Source: Dehalococcoidia bacterium
GTDB taxonomy: Bacteria > Chloroflexota > Dehalococcoidia > Lucifugimonadales > UBA1127
Reading direction: 5' to 3'
Length of the DNA: 36,282 nucleotides
Assembly (NCBI GenBank): GCA_029936935.1
Contig: JAPYRQ010000018.1
Location: forward strand, 1-36,282
Positions 22,823 to 32,332 of the stretch are shown here, one piece after another. The translations under genes were made by a program, and so were the position numbers. Below the pieces are notes generated by a model. The model was not told the DNA's origin, searched no databases, and worked only from the letters and a program-made list of their open reading frames with translations. The first letter of the stretch is position 1. Each line of letters opens with the position of its first letter.

Positions 22823-23029
22823 CTACATATCCATCTTCTTTTCGCCAGAGAGATAGGCTACCGGCTCTTTGGCGAATGCTACCCTGCAGCCTGGCCCGCA
22901 GAAGTAGTACACGGTTTCGCCAAACATGTGGGTGCCGCCGGGGGACTTCTTCACGCCCACAGTCATGCCGCAGACCGGATCTAACGCCGTCTCGTTTTTA
23001 CCGAATAATCCGAGAATCTTTGGACTCAT
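22823..23029 (-). CDS. YHS-domain protein
   Basis: This 68-residue protein has ATG at 23029 after GGAGGAAG. The YHS domain is seen as DPVCGMTV near the start and YYFCGPGCRVAFAKEPVAYLSG at the end, with three cysteines that can bind metal. Such domains are found in heavy-metal ATPases and small metal-handling proteins. It lies 111 bases downstream of the copper ATPase gene on the same strand, so a role in copper binding or detoxification is probable. Confidence 0.88.
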   Translation of the reverse strand: MSPKILGLFGKNETALDPVCGMTVGVKKSPGGTHMFGETVYYFCGPGCRVAFAKEPVAYLSGEKKMDM

Positions 23030-23064
23030 TGTCTTCCTCCTATACTTTTTCTGCCTTGCCGCCG

Positions 23065-23097
23065 TTTGATCCTTCTACAGGCTCAGGATGAACGAGG
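23065..23097. repeat. Dispersed intergenic repeat
   Basis: The run TTCTACAGGCTCAGGATGAA matches the widespread intergenic unit TTCGACAGGCTCAGGxCGAA known from many bacterial genomes. It sits between the YHS and CopA genes and holds no gene. Confidence 0.5.
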
Positions 23098-23140
23098 CTT
23101 GATACTGGGTTAACTATCTGCTTCGTCAGCAAGAAGTGGC

Positions 23141-25645
23141 TCAACCGCCTGGCTTGAAACGCTTTAGTCGCAGTGAGTTGGTGATGACGGACACGGAACT
23201 GAATGCCATTGCTCCCGCCGCCAGCATGGGATTCAGGAACCCAAGTTCACCGAACATGAACTCCAGACCGCTTGGCACGCCGTTCCCCCACGTAGTGAAC
23301 ACCGGATAGAACGCACCTGCTGCGATGGGGATCAGGGCCGTGTTGTAGAAGAATGCCCAGAACAGGTTCTGTCGGATCGTGCGAATGGTTGCGCGACTCA
23401 AGTTGAACGTGGTCAACAGACCATGCAGGTCGCCGCGCAGTAGCGTCACGCCTGCCGATTCCATCGCTACGTCGGTGCCTGTGCCCATCGCGATGCCGAT
23501 GTCCGCCTGGGCCAGCGCGGGTGCATCGTTGATGCCATCGCCCACCATTGCCACGGCCAGTCCCTCGGCTTGCAGCTCCTTGATTTTCACCGACTTGTCC
23601 TGTGGCATCACGTCAGCCACTATGCGGTCGATGCCTACTTGCTTCGCGATGGTCTCCGCCGTTTTACGATTATCGCCCGTTAGCATCACCGGTTCCATCC
23701 CCATCGCCCGGAGCTTAGCCATGACCTCTGCCGCTTCCGGCTTGATGGTGTCTGCGATGGCGACGATGCCAATCAAAGTGTCATCTGCGGCGATGTACAC
23801 CGGCGTCTTGCCGCTTGTTGCCAGGGCTTCTGTTTCAGCAGCGGTCTCTCCCAACCCAACATTGCGCGATGCCATCATGACGCTGTTGCCAATGGCGATC
23901 ATGGTGCTGCCAACCTTGGCGACGATGCCCTGACCGGAAATCGCTTCGAAGTCGGTTGGCTGTTCAAGCTCGATGGTGCGCTCTTCGGCTGCCGTGACCA
24001 GCGCTTCACCCAGGGCATGCTCGGAGCCTCGCTCTGCGGACGCGGCCAGTCGAAGCACTTCGGCTTCGGTGACACCTATCGGGATGATGTCCGTCACGGA
24101 TGGTTTGCCGACCGTCAGCGTGCCGGTCTTGTCGAGCACGATGGTTTGGATTTCACCCGCTCGCTCCAGTGCTTCCGCGCTCCGTATAAGCACGCCGTTT
24201 GCCGCGCCGATGCCCGTGCCAACCATGATGGCCGTTGGTGTGGCCAATCCCAGGGCGCAGGGGCAGGCGATGATGAGCACTGCTACGAACGTGAGCATGG
24301 AGTAGGTCAACGAGGGCGATGGTCCAAACGTGAACCAGAGTATGAATGCCAGAGAAGCTACGCCGACGACTATAGGCACAAAGTAGGATGCCACCAGGTC
24401 GGCCATCTTCTGGATAGGTGCTTTGGAACTCTGGGCCTCTTCAACCAATCGAATGATTTGGGAAAGCGCAGTGTCTGTGCCCACCTTGCCCGCGCGGAAT
24501 GTGAAGCTGCCGGTCCTGTTGGTGGTTGCGCCGAAGACATGGGCTCCAGCTGCCTTCTCCACCGGGAGACTCTCGCCCGTGAGCATGGACTCGTCTACCT
24601 CAGAGGCGCCGTCGATGACCGTGCCGTCTACGGGGATATTTTCACCAGGTCTGACAACAATGAGGTCGCCGACAAATACTTGCTCAACGGGGATGTCTTC
24701 TTCCTTCCCATCGCGCAAGACCCGCGCCGTCTTGGCTTGCAGCCCCATGAGTCGGCGTATGGCTTCGGAGGTCTGGCCCTTCGCCTTCGCTTCAAGATAT
24801 CGCCCGAGTAGGATGAGACCAATGATGATGGCAGCAGTATCGAAGTAGACTGCCGATTCCACGCCTCGCGCTTCAAAGAAACCCGGAAATACGGTCACAG
24901 CAGCACTGAACGCGTACGCGGTGCCCGTGCCTATCGCGATGAGCGTGAACATGTTGGACGTGCGGTGGCGAACGGCGCCGAGGCCTGAGGTGAAGAAATC
25001 CCAGCCAGTCCAGAAGATGACCGGCGTTGCCAGTGACCAGAGAGTGTAGTGGTTTTGCAGGAAGTCCGGCATCCAGGGAAACAGGTCCTCCAGCGTCCCC
25101 ATCAGGATCACCAGGCCAAGGGTCAACGAGACCGCCAGCTTGTTCCGAAGCTCACGTACCTCGTGGGTCTTGGACAACCGCTCGATCTCCTCTTCGTTCG
25201 TGGTACCGTCGCCAACCACCCCTGACATGATGTAACCGGCGTCCTCCACGGCCTTGCGAAGTGAATCCAGCGAGACCACACCCGGCATGAACTCTACAGA
25301 GGCCTTTTCCGTGGCAAGGTTGACCTGGGCTTTCTGCACTCCGGAAACGCCACTAAGCGCATGTTCCACGTGCATGATGCATGCGGCGCAGGTCATCCCA
25401 CCAATGGTGATGCTGGTCTTCTCCATAGGGACACTCTGGCCCGCGGCCTCAACTGCGGCGCTTAACGCGTCAGGCGTGGGCGGGTTCTTCGATGACACTG
25501 CCAGTGTGGCTTCGGCGGTTACCAGGTCCACGTGAGCGCTCTCCACGCCAGGAACGCCCCGCAGCGCCTGGGCAACACCTTCCGCACTGGCGTCGTCCGT
25601 CAGCCCTATGATGGGGAGTATCAATGCATTTTGTGTTGTCGTCAT
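23141..25645 (-). CDS. copA: Copper-translocating P1B-type ATPase
   Basis: The protein has 834 residues with ATG at 25645. Two heavy-metal-associated domains lie at the N-terminus. The first (residues about 5-70) lacks the CxxC pair (it reads GLTDDAS) and the second (about 78-142) has GMTCAAC with Cys86 and Cys89. The ATPase core has eight membrane segments, the CPC metal site in [13 protein letters not shown] near residue 460, the phosphorylated Asp in DKTGT near 502, a TGES phosphatase motif, and [16 protein letters not shown]. It exports monovalent copper, probably from the cytosol. CsoR is upstream and the YHS protein downstream on the same strand, consistent with a copper-induced operon. 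Confidence 0.93.
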   Translation of the reverse strand: MTTTQNALILPIIGLTDDASAEGVAQALRGVPGVESAHVDLVTAEATLAVSSKNPPTPDALSAAVEAAGQSVPMEKTSITIGGMTCAACIMHVEHALSGVSGVQKAQVNLATEKASVEFMPGVVSLDSLRKAVEDAGYIMSGVVGDGTTNEEEIERLSKTHEVRELRNKLAVSLTLGLVILMGTLEDLFPWMPDFLQNHYTLWSLATPVIFWTGWDFFTSGLGAVRHRTSNMFTLIAIGTGTAYAFSAAVTVFPGFFEARGVESAVYFDTAAIIIGLILLGRYLEAKAKGQTSEAIRRLMGLQAKTARVLRDGKEEDIPVEQVFVGDLIVVRPGENIPVDGTVIDGASEVDESMLTGESLPVEKAAGAHVFGATTNRTGSFTFRAGKVGTDTALSQIIRLVEEAQSSKAPIQKMADLVASYFVPIVVGVASLAFILWFTFGPSPSLTYSMLTFVAVLIIACPCALGLATPTAIMVGTGIGAANGVLIRSAEALERAGEIQTIVLDKTGTLTVGKPSVTDIIPIGVTEAEVLRLAASAERGSEHALGEALVTAAEERTIELEQPTDFEAISGQGIVAKVGSTMIAIGNSVMMASRNVGLGETAAETEALATSGKTPVYIAADDTLIGIVAIADTIKPEAAEVMAKLRAMGMEPVMLTGDNRKTAETIAKQVGIDRIVADVMPQDKSVKIKELQAEGLAVAMVGDGINDAPALAQADIGIAMGTGTDVAMESAGVTLLRGDLHGLLTTFNLSRATIRTIRQNLFWAFFYNTALIPIAAGAFYPVFTTWGNGVPSGLEFMFGELGFLNPMLAAGAMAFSSVSVITNSLRLKRFKPGG

Positions 25646-25671
25646 AACTGTTTCCTTTGGCCTGGGCCTAA

Positions 25672-25938
25672 CTACTTGTTTGAGAGTGCGTACAACTCTT
25701 CCAGTTCCTGGATGACCTCTTCTGCGTTCCCTTCTTTGATGGCATCTATCACGCAGGAGTGCAGGTGGCCGTCCAGGAGGACGCCCTCCATCTTCTCCAC
25801 AGCCTTCCGCACTGCATACAACTGCTTCAGGATGTCTACACAGTACTGTTCTGCCTGCACCATTTTTCTGATGCCTTCCAGGTGACCCTGGATATAGTTG
25901 AGTCGTTTTAACGCTTCGTCTTTTGGTGCTGTCAACAT
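25672..25938 (-). CDS. csoR: CsoR-family copper-sensing repressor
   Basis: ATG at 25938 follows AAGGGG and gives 88 residues, the normal CsoR length. An earlier in-frame ATG at 25959 lies inside the palindrome proposed as operator and is less likely. The sequence [33 protein letters not shown] has the first metal-ligand Cys, and [10 protein letters not shown] supplies the His and second Cys, so the C-H-C copper site is complete. Copper binding releases CsoR from DNA and allows transcription of the exporter. The copA gene begins 26 bases downstream on the same strand. Confidence 0.92.
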   Translation of the reverse strand: MLTAPKDEALKRLNYIQGHLEGIRKMVQAEQYCVDILKQLYAVRKAVEKMEGVLLDGHLHSCVIDAIKEGNAEEVIQELEELYALSNK

Positions 25939-25957
25939 GCCTGTTCCCCTTTTACCC

Positions 25958-25980
25958 ATACCCCCCGGAAGGGGGTCTAC
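25958..25980. promoter_or_regulatory. Probable CsoR operator
   Basis: TACCCCC (25959-25965) and GGGGGTCTA (25971-25979) form a GC-centred inverted repeat around CGGAA. CsoR operators are described as TAC-flanked G/C-tract palindromes. It lies 20 bases upstream of the csoR start, where autoregulation of csoR-copA-YHS would act. Confidence 0.65.
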
Positions 25981-26080
25981 AGGTATACTACTCCGCAACA
26001 AATGCCCGGTCAAGAAAGTGCGAGGAGAGTGTGGTGAACACCAATATATTAATCGTGCGGGTCGTGTAGAATATCCGACG

Positions 26081-26833
26081 ATGATTCTTGACTACGAACT
26101 CGCCACATTCATTGCGATTATTGCAATCGTTCTCGTTGCAGGCACTATAAAAGTGACCCTTGGCGTCGGCTTTGCGCTGGTTGCCACGCCACTGCTGTTG
26201 CTGGTCATGGATGCCGATGCAGTGGTGGCGTTCATCGCCCCGTTGATCTTCCTGCAGGACATCATCATCCTTCGACAGACCTGGAAGCACGTCCCCTGGC
26301 GCAGTGCAATATTCCTGGCCATCTCGGCCATCATTGTGGCCCCTTTTGCAGCGCTCCTGCAGACGGAGTTGGATCCTGACACTCTTCAGGTAACCATATC
26401 TCTGATTATCATCTCTGCCGGTGTCATCCTTCTGTCTGGCGTGAAGTTCTCCATCAAGAATGAAACGAGCGCATTGATAGTGGCAGGCGGAATCAGCGGA
26501 GCATTATTCCCATTGGCAGGCATATCCGGGCCTCCGGTGGCCCTGCTTCTTGTGAACCAGCGATGGGAAATGACTACGATGCGCGCCGTCCTTGCTGCCT
26601 TCCTGGTTGTGCTGGAAGCAGTGACTATCATCACCTTCGCTTTGCAGGGCGTAGTGGACGGCGAATCTTTGGCCCTTGATGCGATGATGCTCCCGGTGTT
26701 GGCAGTAGCGGTGGTGTTTGCAACCATCCTCTTGAGGCACATCGATTCGGATCGTTACCGGAAGGCAGTGACCGGTGTGATTGTGTCGTCTGCAGCGCTG
26801 GGTCTGATCAGCCTTATCGTCAGTTCCCTATAA
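26081..26833 (+). CDS. TauE/SafE family membrane permease
   Basis: ATG at 26081 gives 250 residues, and the longer open frame upstream overlaps the csoR region and is not used. The protein has about eight hydrophobic segments in two similar halves, starting FIAIIAIVLVAGTIKVTLGVGFALVATPLLLLVM, with a GGISGALFPLAGISGPPVALLL segment in the second half. This is the TauE/SafE (DUF81) pattern; members export sulfite, sulfonates or other anions, and the cargo here is not known. No clear ribosome-binding site is visible. It diverges from csoR, so it may share the copper control region, but this is unproven. Confidence 0.82.
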   Translation: MILDYELATFIAIIAIVLVAGTIKVTLGVGFALVATPLLLLVMDADAVVAFIAPLIFLQDIIILRQTWKHVPWRSAIFLAISAIIVAPFAALLQTELDPDTLQVTISLIIISAGVILLSGVKFSIKNETSALIVAGGISGALFPLAGISGPPVALLLVNQRWEMTTMRAVLAAFLVVLEAVTIITFALQGVVDGESLALDAMMLPVLAVAVVFATILLRHIDSDRYRKAVTGVIVSSAALGLISLIVSSL

Positions 26834-27021
26834 CGCGCGCCTATTCGGAAGCTCGCTCCGTGGTACACTTGGGACAGGTGCAATTTCCCCAGCGCTATCC
26901 TTAATACTGATTCCTCCGTTTTACTTCATGACCCTATCCACGGATATGGTGTGGATATCGGAAGGAACCGTCCGTATTATTCCAATGTTTTACTCCACAA
27001 AGGCACCAGGAGGCGAAGCCT

Positions 27022-29370
27022 GTGAGCCCAAAGCGACGTTCAGAACAACCCCGAGAAGTCCCTCTACTGGTGCGACGCGACATTGTCGTGTTCCCGAATG
27101 CCGTGGCCCAGGTCATGGTGTTCCGCGCGTCCTTCCAAAAGGTCATCGACGATGCGATGGCAAATGACCGCGTCATTGCTGTGGTTGGACGGAGGAATGT
27201 CCGGCAACGGGAGTTCCTGCCGAGCGATCTTTATGAGACAGCCACCCTCGCTACCATCTCCCGCGTGCTGCGGATGCCTGACGGCTCTGCCAGCGTAGTG
27301 CTGGAGGGTTTCCGACGGGTGCACATCGATGAAGTCACCTCCACAGAACCCTTCTACAAGGCAATGGTCACGCCGTTGGACGAACCCCGTAGCCGCTCGC
27401 TGAAGTCAGAGGCTGCCATGCGTGTAGTCGTCGACCTCTTTGGCGAGGTGTCCAGAAGCTCGCAATCGGTTGGTGAAGACGACTACATCTCGGCGCTGAA
27501 CGCCACGAACAACGGGACCCTTGCAGACTTGGTGGCTAATGCACTGCAACTCAGCATCCCCCAATCACAGGAAATACTTGAAGAGCTGAGCCCAACCAAG
27601 CGGTTGGATCTGGTTCACCGCATGCTCGCACGGGAAATGGAAGTCCTGAAGCTGCAGACCAAGATGCAGGCTGAAGTGCAGGCAGAGATAGAGAAGACTC
27701 AACGTGAACACATATTGCGTGAACACCTGCGGGTGATTCAGCAGGAGCTTGGTGAGGTGGACCCCACGCACAAGGAAGCGCTGGATATACGCACCAAGAT
27801 TGAAGAGTCCGGAATGCCTGAGGACGTTCAGAAGAAGGCGCTGGAAGAGATGGAGCGGTTGGCGCTCATTCCCAGCATGTCGCCGGAGTCTGCGGTTCTG
27901 CGCAACTACCTGGACTGGTTGGTTGCCCTGCCGTGGGGCGAGGCTGAAGCCGACAACCTGGACACGGTGAACGCTGCAAAGGTCCTGGATGAGCACCACT
28001 ACGGCCTCACCAAGGTCAAGGAGCGCATACTGGAATACATGGCTGTGCGCAAGCTTTCTGAAGGGAAGCTCCACACGCCGATACTCTGCTTTGTTGGCCC
28101 TCCCGGCGTCGGCAAGACATCCTTGGGTAAGTCTATAGCAGAGGCACTGGGCCGCCCGTTCGTTCGGATGAGCCTTGGCGGCGTCAGAGACGAAGCGGAG
28201 ATCAGAGGCCACAGGCGCACCTACGTGGGTTCGCTGCCTGGCAGGATCATTCAGACCATGAAGCAGGCCGGCGCGGTCAACCCGGTGTTCGTCCTGGACG
28301 AACTCGATAAAGTGGGAGCCGACTTCCGTGGCGATCCTTCATCGGCGTTGCTGGAAGTCCTTGACCCTGAGCAGAACCACGCCTTTAGTGATCACTACTT
28401 GGAAATCCCTTACGACCTCTCGAAGGTGCTCTTCATCGCCACGGCAAACGTGCTGGATACGGTGATCCCTGCACTGCGAGACCGACTTGAAATCATTGAG
28501 CTTCCGGGCTACACGGAAGAAGAGAAGATCAAAATCGCCCAGCGGTTCCTCGTGCCCAAGCAGACCCATGAGAACGGGTTGGATGAGCACAAGGTCGACT
28601 GGGGATCTGAGGCGCTACGGAAGCTGGTTCGTGGATACACCCATGAAGCAGGAGTCCGAAACCTGGAGCGAGAGATTGGCAGCGTGTTCCGCAAGGTAGC
28701 CAAGACGGTAACCGATGGCAAAAAGCCACCTGCGCGGATCAATACGGGCTACCTGACAAAGGCGCTGGGGCCCGAGCGGTATTCCTGGGGTGCGGCAGAG
28801 GCCGAGGATGAGGTTGGCGTTGCCACCGGGGTTGCCACAACGGCCGTTGGCGGCGATGTCCTTGCTGTAGAGGTCACACTTATGGACGGTAAGGGAGACC
28901 TGATGCTGACGGGGTCTCTGGGCGATGTCATGAAAGAGTCCGCCCAGGCAGCATTGAGTTACACTCGGGCGCGGTCAGAGAACTTGAAACTACCGCCAAA
29001 AGTATTTGAGAAGCACAACATCCATATCCACCTCCCATCGGGTGCAGTCCCCAAGGACGGCCCCTCCGCCGGAGTGACTCTGGTTACGGCGTTGGTGTCC
29101 GCTTTGGGTGGCCGAGCCGTGCGCAAGGACGTGGCAATGACCGGTGAGGTCACGCTACGAGGCCGTGTGTTGGAAGTCGGCGGCATCAAGGAGAAGGTAC
29201 TGGCCGTGCATCGTGCCGGCATCAAGACCTTCATCCTGCCCAAGAAGAACGACAAAGATTTGCTGGATGTCCCGGCCCAGGTGCGAAAGTCGCTGACCTT
29301 CGTGCCTGTGGACACCGTGGATGAAGTACTGGCAGTGGCTCTCGTGCCCCAATCACCTGCCCAACCCTAG
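27022..29370 (+). CDS. lon: ATP-dependent protease Lon
   Basis: The protein has 782 residues with a GTG start at 27022 after AGGAGG. Domains in order: N-terminal substrate-binding region (RDIVVFPNAVAQVMVFR), a coiled-coil linker (EIEKTQREHILREHLRVIQ), the AAA+ module with Walker A GPPGVGKTSLGKSIA near residue 360 and Walker B VFVLDELDK near 418, and the C-terminal protease with catalytic Ser in PKDGPSAGVTL near 681 and Lys in the GGIKEKVLAVHRAGIK segment near 723. It degrades misfolded and regulatory proteins in the cytosol. A short segment before the protease domain (VGVATGVATTAVGGD) is the usual variable insert. The CvpA-like gene starts 10 bases later and is likely cotranscribed. Confidence 0.95.
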   Translation: MSPKRRSEQPREVPLLVRRDIVVFPNAVAQVMVFRASFQKVIDDAMANDRVIAVVGRRNVRQREFLPSDLYETATLATISRVLRMPDGSASVVLEGFRRVHIDEVTSTEPFYKAMVTPLDEPRSRSLKSEAAMRVVVDLFGEVSRSSQSVGEDDYISALNATNNGTLADLVANALQLSIPQSQEILEELSPTKRLDLVHRMLAREMEVLKLQTKMQAEVQAEIEKTQREHILREHLRVIQQELGEVDPTHKEALDIRTKIEESGMPEDVQKKALEEMERLALIPSMSPESAVLRNYLDWLVALPWGEAEADNLDTVNAAKVLDEHHYGLTKVKERILEYMAVRKLSEGKLHTPILCFVGPPGVGKTSLGKSIAEALGRPFVRMSLGGVRDEAEIRGHRRTYVGSLPGRIIQTMKQAGAVNPVFVLDELDKVGADFRGDPSSALLEVLDPEQNHAFSDHYLEIPYDLSKVLFIATANVLDTVIPALRDRLEIIELPGYTEEEKIKIAQRFLVPKQTHENGLDEHKVDWGSEALRKLVRGYTHEAGVRNLEREIGSVFRKVAKTVTDGKKPPARINTGYLTKALGPERYSWGAAEAEDEVGVATGVATTAVGGDVLAVEVTLMDGKGDLMLTGSLGDVMKESAQAALSYTRARSENLKLPPKVFEKHNIHIHLPSGAVPKDGPSAGVTLVTALVSALGGRAVRKDVAMTGEVTLRGRVLEVGGIKEKVLAVHRAGIKTFILPKKNDKDLLDVPAQVRKSLTFVPVDTVDEVLAVALVPQSPAQP

Positions 29371-29379
29371 GAGGATGCT

Positions 29380-30273
29380 GTGAACTGGTTAGATATCGTC
29401 ATCATCGTAACCATGGGCATTGCGGCGCTCATGGGCTATAAGACCGGCGTCATCAAAGGATTTCTCAGCATCATCGGTATCATCGTCGGTGTAGTGCTGG
29501 CAGGACAGTTCGGCGACACCGTTGGCGACAAGATGACCTTCATCGACAACCCTGACGGCGCGACGATTGCCGGGTATGCGGTAGTGTTTGGCGCCGTGTT
29601 CATAGGCGCATTGATTGCCGCCAGTGTTCTGCGTAAGCTTCTAGACTTCATCCTGCTGGCTTGGGTGGACAATCTGGGTGGCGCAGCCCTGGGCATCGGC
29701 GCATCGGCCATTGTATGGACGGGTGCCATTGCTGCTGCAGGCTCGTTCCCCGTTGGCTTTTTGAATGATGCCGTCGAAGGATCGAAGTTGGCTCCTGACC
29801 TGGCAGACAAGGTACCCTTCGTCCTTGACCTGCTTCCGGAGGAGTACAGCGATGTCCTCTCCTTTGTTGAGGGCACCGATCTACCTATCCCAACGGTGAG
29901 TTTGTCTGGCGTTGAAGTGAAGGAAGCATCCGCTAGCGGGATTACGCTGGGTGTGACGCTTTCCATCGACAACCCTAACCGCTTTGGCGCTAGCCTCTCG
30001 GATATCGAATATGAGATCTACCACAATGAGGGCGGCACTCGGACTCTCTTAGCTGCTTCTTCCCTGCGCGACATCCGGATGGATGCCAACGCGGTCACGG
30101 ATATTGAGCTTGAATGGGTAATCGATACTGCAGAGGCGCTCGACTCAGCCAGCACGATAAGGAGCATTATTGCTGGTGAGAGCGTGGATGTGACCATCAA
30201 GGGCGAGGTGATTGCAAAGTTCTTGTCGATCACTGTGCCCGTCCCCTTCAGCTTTGATACGCAGATAGTGTAA
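29380..30273 (+). CDS. CvpA-like membrane protein fused to a LEA14/WHy domain
   Basis: GTG at 29380 follows TAGGAGG that overlaps the lon stop; the product has 297 residues. The first ~160 residues are CvpA-like: MNWLDIVIIVTMGIAALMGYKTGVIKGFLSIIGIIVG and three more hydrophobic segments. From about residue 170 the protein becomes soluble and beta-rich, with SGVEVKEASASGITLGVTLSIDNPNRFGASLSDIEYEIY, the LEA14/WHy (water stress and hypersensitive response) pattern with its NPN motif. CvpA proteins affect membrane stress tolerance, and LEA14/WHy domains are linked with stress or lipid binding, so the fusion suggests an envelope-stress role. Lon upstream fits a stress operon. This fusion is unusual to me. 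Confidence 0.8.
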   Translation: MNWLDIVIIVTMGIAALMGYKTGVIKGFLSIIGIIVGVVLAGQFGDTVGDKMTFIDNPDGATIAGYAVVFGAVFIGALIAASVLRKLLDFILLAWVDNLGGAALGIGASAIVWTGAIAAAGSFPVGFLNDAVEGSKLAPDLADKVPFVLDLLPEEYSDVLSFVEGTDLPIPTVSLSGVEVKEASASGITLGVTLSIDNPNRFGASLSDIEYEIYHNEGGTRTLLAASSLRDIRMDANAVTDIELEWVIDTAEALDSASTIRSIIAGESVDVTIKGEVIAKFLSITVPVPFSFDTQIV

Positions 30274-30380
30274 CGCCACAGAGGGCTCGGACTTGCGGCC
30301 CCTCAAGGAACCTGAGAAGATAGTTCTACCTGGTAGAACAACCAATGGCACAGCGGGCGAGGCTCGCAGGAGCGTGAAAC

Positions 30381-30596
30381 GTGTTCGGACTATTTAGAGG
30401 CGGTCTCGGCGGACCTGAACTCATCGTGATTTTGTTCATCGTGCTGTTGCTCTTTGGCAGCACTCGATTGCCGAAGCTGGCAGGCTCTATGGGCAAAGCC
30501 ATCAAGGAGTTTAAGAAGACCGCGAACGGGGCGTTGGATGACCCCGCTCCCAAAACTACGACACGGAAGTCACGAGCCAAGACTCCAAAGTCGTAA
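30381..30596 (+). CDS. tatA: Sec-independent translocase subunit TatA
   Basis: This 71-residue protein begins GTG at 30381 after AGGAG. It has the TatA layout: a short start, TM helix [14 protein letters not shown], the hinge [20 protein letters not shown] amphipathic helix, and a charged C-terminal tail. TatA forms the pore that exports folded proteins with twin-arginine signals. No TatB or TatC lies here. The reductive-dehalogenase-like protein in this window has no Tat signal, so the two are not linked. Convergent with degV, with a terminator between. Confidence 0.92.
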   Translation: MFGLFRGGLGGPELIVILFIVLLLFGSTRLPKLAGSMGKAIKEFKKTANGALDDPAPKTTTRKSRAKTPKS

Positions 30597-30622
30597 ACGC
30601 CCTCAACCACCAATAGAAATTA

Positions 30623-30666
30623 AAACGCCCCGCTATCCTTGATACGTTCAGGAAGGCGGGGCGTTT
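30623..30666. terminator. Bidirectional intrinsic terminator
   Basis: AAACGCCCCGC (30623-30633) pairs with GCGGGGCGTTT (30656-30666) around a 22-nt loop that can itself pair TCCT with AGGA. It lies between the convergent tatA and degV genes. Confidence 0.85.
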
Positions 30667-30694
30667 GCTATTCTCGAATACATCGCTATTGCGA

Positions 30695-31537
30695 CTAGGG
30701 CTCCTTCGCCTTCAACACAGCAACCCCCAGCGACCCCGGCCCCAGGTAGGTACCCAACACCGGCCCAAACCTGCTGACTACTATGTCTGCTTCCGGTACC
30801 TGCTGCGCCATGGCGTCTGCAATGATAGAGGCGTCATCCGCTGAATCACTCGACATAACACCCACGGCTTCAAGCGGCGCCAGCGCTGAGGTGATGGCAG
30901 CTATACGCTCCAGCCCCTTGGCGCGGGTTCGTACTTTCTCAACGGGGTGGGCAACACCCTCGTGCAGGGTGAGGATGGGTTTGATGCGTAAAAGCGAACC
31001 GAGCAGCGCCTGGGCCTTCCCGATTCGACCACCCTTTTCAAGGTACTCCAGCGTCTCCACCACACCGTAGAAGCTCGCCCGTTCTGAGGCGCTATGGGCT
31101 TCTGCAACGACTTCTGCCAGCGAAGCGCCGCTCTGTGCGACCTTAGCAGCAGCGACGGCGATGAGTCCCAGGGCCAGCGAGGCCTGCAGCGTATCAACGA
31201 CTTCAATGACATCGCTGGCCAGCTCGGTCACAGCTAATTGCGCCGAGTTTACCGTGCCGCTGACTTTGGACGAGATATGCACAGAGACAATGCCGTCTGC
31301 GTCTTTGAGGAGTTCTTGGTACGCCTCCATGAACACGCCCACCGCGGGCTGCGATGTCTTTGGCAGTTCAGATCTGGAGACCAGCCGTTGATAGAACTCG
31401 TCGGCCTGGATGGTGACCCCGTCCAGGAACTGGTCATCGCCGAAGTGCACGTTGAGTGGCACCACAGTAATGCCCATCTCCTGAGCAAGAGCCGGAGGCA
31501 GGTCTGCCGTGCTATCCGTTACGATTCTGACGGCCAT
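30695..31537 (-). CDS. DegV family fatty-acid-binding protein (FakB-like)
   Basis: The protein has 280 residues, starting ATG at 31537 after AAGGAGC. It shows the DegV pattern: VRIVTDSTADLPPALAQEMGITVVPL, the KTSQPAVGVF segment with the fatty-acid-phosphate-site residues, the ISSKVSGTVNSAQLA motif, and the GGRIGKAQALLGSLLRIKPIL segment. DegV/FakB proteins hold a free fatty acid while the kinase FakA phosphorylates it, giving acyl-phosphate for phospholipid synthesis. A FakA-like gene lies about 800 bp upstream on the same strand, and PlsY is elsewhere in the window. Fatty-acid preference cannot be told from sequence. Confidence 0.9.
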   Translation of the reverse strand: MAVRIVTDSTADLPPALAQEMGITVVPLNVHFGDDQFLDGVTIQADEFYQRLVSRSELPKTSQPAVGVFMEAYQELLKDADGIVSVHISSKVSGTVNSAQLAVTELASDVIEVVDTLQASLALGLIAVAAAKVAQSGASLAEVVAEAHSASERASFYGVVETLEYLEKGGRIGKAQALLGSLLRIKPILTLHEGVAHPVEKVRTRAKGLERIAAITSALAPLEAVGVMSSDSADDASIIADAMAQQVPEADIVVSRFGPVLGTYLGPGSLGVAVLKAKEP

Positions 31538-31638
31538 AGGTTGCTCCTTAAAACAGTGAGAGACCGAAAGGTGTACAAAAGGTGTGGAGTAGATTATATA
31601 TCACTGCGCAAGAGGTAAGGGCGTAAGGTGCAGTCGCG

Positions 31639-32259
31639 CTACTTGAACGTCCCCAAAACACGATAAGTATTGCTGGTGGTCGCCACAACGTCCACATCCC
31701 AGCCAAGCGTGTCCAAACGCTTGCCAAGCTCTGCCAGGTCATGGTTGACCTTGATGATGGTGAACTCGCGACCGTCCGTCAGATGACGGGTGTCGCCGCC
31801 ACCCCCGGGGCCGACTGCGTGGCTGTCCACGATGAGGACACGGCCGTTCGGTTTGAGGGACTTCGCAATGAGGCCCCAAAACGCCTCGAATCGCTCCATC
31901 GGTACGTGGGAAAGCCAGAACGCTGCGAAGACGAGGTCGTACGTGCCAGGCAGTTCAAGGTTGAAGATATCCGCTGTCACGCGGGAGACGCGTGGGTCGC
32001 TGATTCTATCGACGCTTATGGCATGCATCTCAGGCGAGGAATCGACCGCCGTGATGGAATCTGCGTAATCCAGCAGTCGCTTCGTCCAGAGCCCTGAGCC
32101 GGATGCCATCTCCAAACATGAGCCAACGTGGGGGCAGTCTTTCATGATGGTGTTTGCCAGGTTCTCCCAATGCTCCTGGTCATAGACCTGTCCGTCATAG
32201 TCGCCAGCTAATTCGCGGTAGAAGTCGATCTGTTCCTTGATCAAAGACTCGGTATCCAT
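31639..32259 (-). CDS. SAM-dependent class I methyltransferase
   Basis: ATG at 32259 follows AGAAGGA and gives 206 residues. SAM motif I is CLEMASGSGLWTKRLLDY (near residue 50), followed by SITAVDSSPEM (the acidic residue of motif II), then DIFNLELPGTYDLVFAAFWLSHVP and LKPNGRVLIVDSHA. The N-terminal helix LIKEQIDFYRELAGDYD is typical of UbiE-like enzymes. The substrate is not known. It lies between degV and the FakA-like gene on the same strand, though intergenic gaps of about 70 and 100 bases, and a dispersed repeat upstream, suggest it may be a separate insertion. Confidence 0.85.
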   Translation of the reverse strand: MDTESLIKEQIDFYRELAGDYDGQVYDQEHWENLANTIMKDCPHVGSCLEMASGSGLWTKRLLDYADSITAVDSSPEMHAISVDRISDPRVSRVTADIFNLELPGTYDLVFAAFWLSHVPMERFEAFWGLIAKSLKPNGRVLIVDSHAVGPGGGGDTRHLTDGREFTIIKVNHDLAELGKRLDTLGWDVDVVATTSNTYRVLGTFK

Positions 32260-32310
32260 AATGTCCTTCTCTAATTTCAATCGTTAGATGAGGGTAAGGC
32301 CACCGCAGCA

Positions 32311-32332
32311 TGGGTCCAGGGCGTCGCCCTGC
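32311..32332. repeat. Dispersed palindromic repeat, inverted copy 3
   Basis: On the minus strand the unit reads CAGGGCG-AC-GCCCTG and then GACCCA, closely similar to the repeats at 4171-4192 and 12031-12052. It lies directly after the stop codon of the FakA-like gene, so in two of three cases this repeat follows a gene end. Confidence 0.55.

Noticed and set aside
22768-23091. Plus-strand open frame across the YHS gene
   Set aside because: It starts before a terminator hairpin and lies opposite the YHS gene and a dispersed repeat; no domain is seen.
25939-26013. Longer CsoR start upstream of 25938
   Set aside because: The extra residues overlap the G/C palindrome proposed as operator and do not resemble the family N-terminus.
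26893-27021. Regulatory (heat-shock) element upstream of lon
   Set aside because: I looked for HAIR or CIRCE-type repeats and did not find a convincing match.
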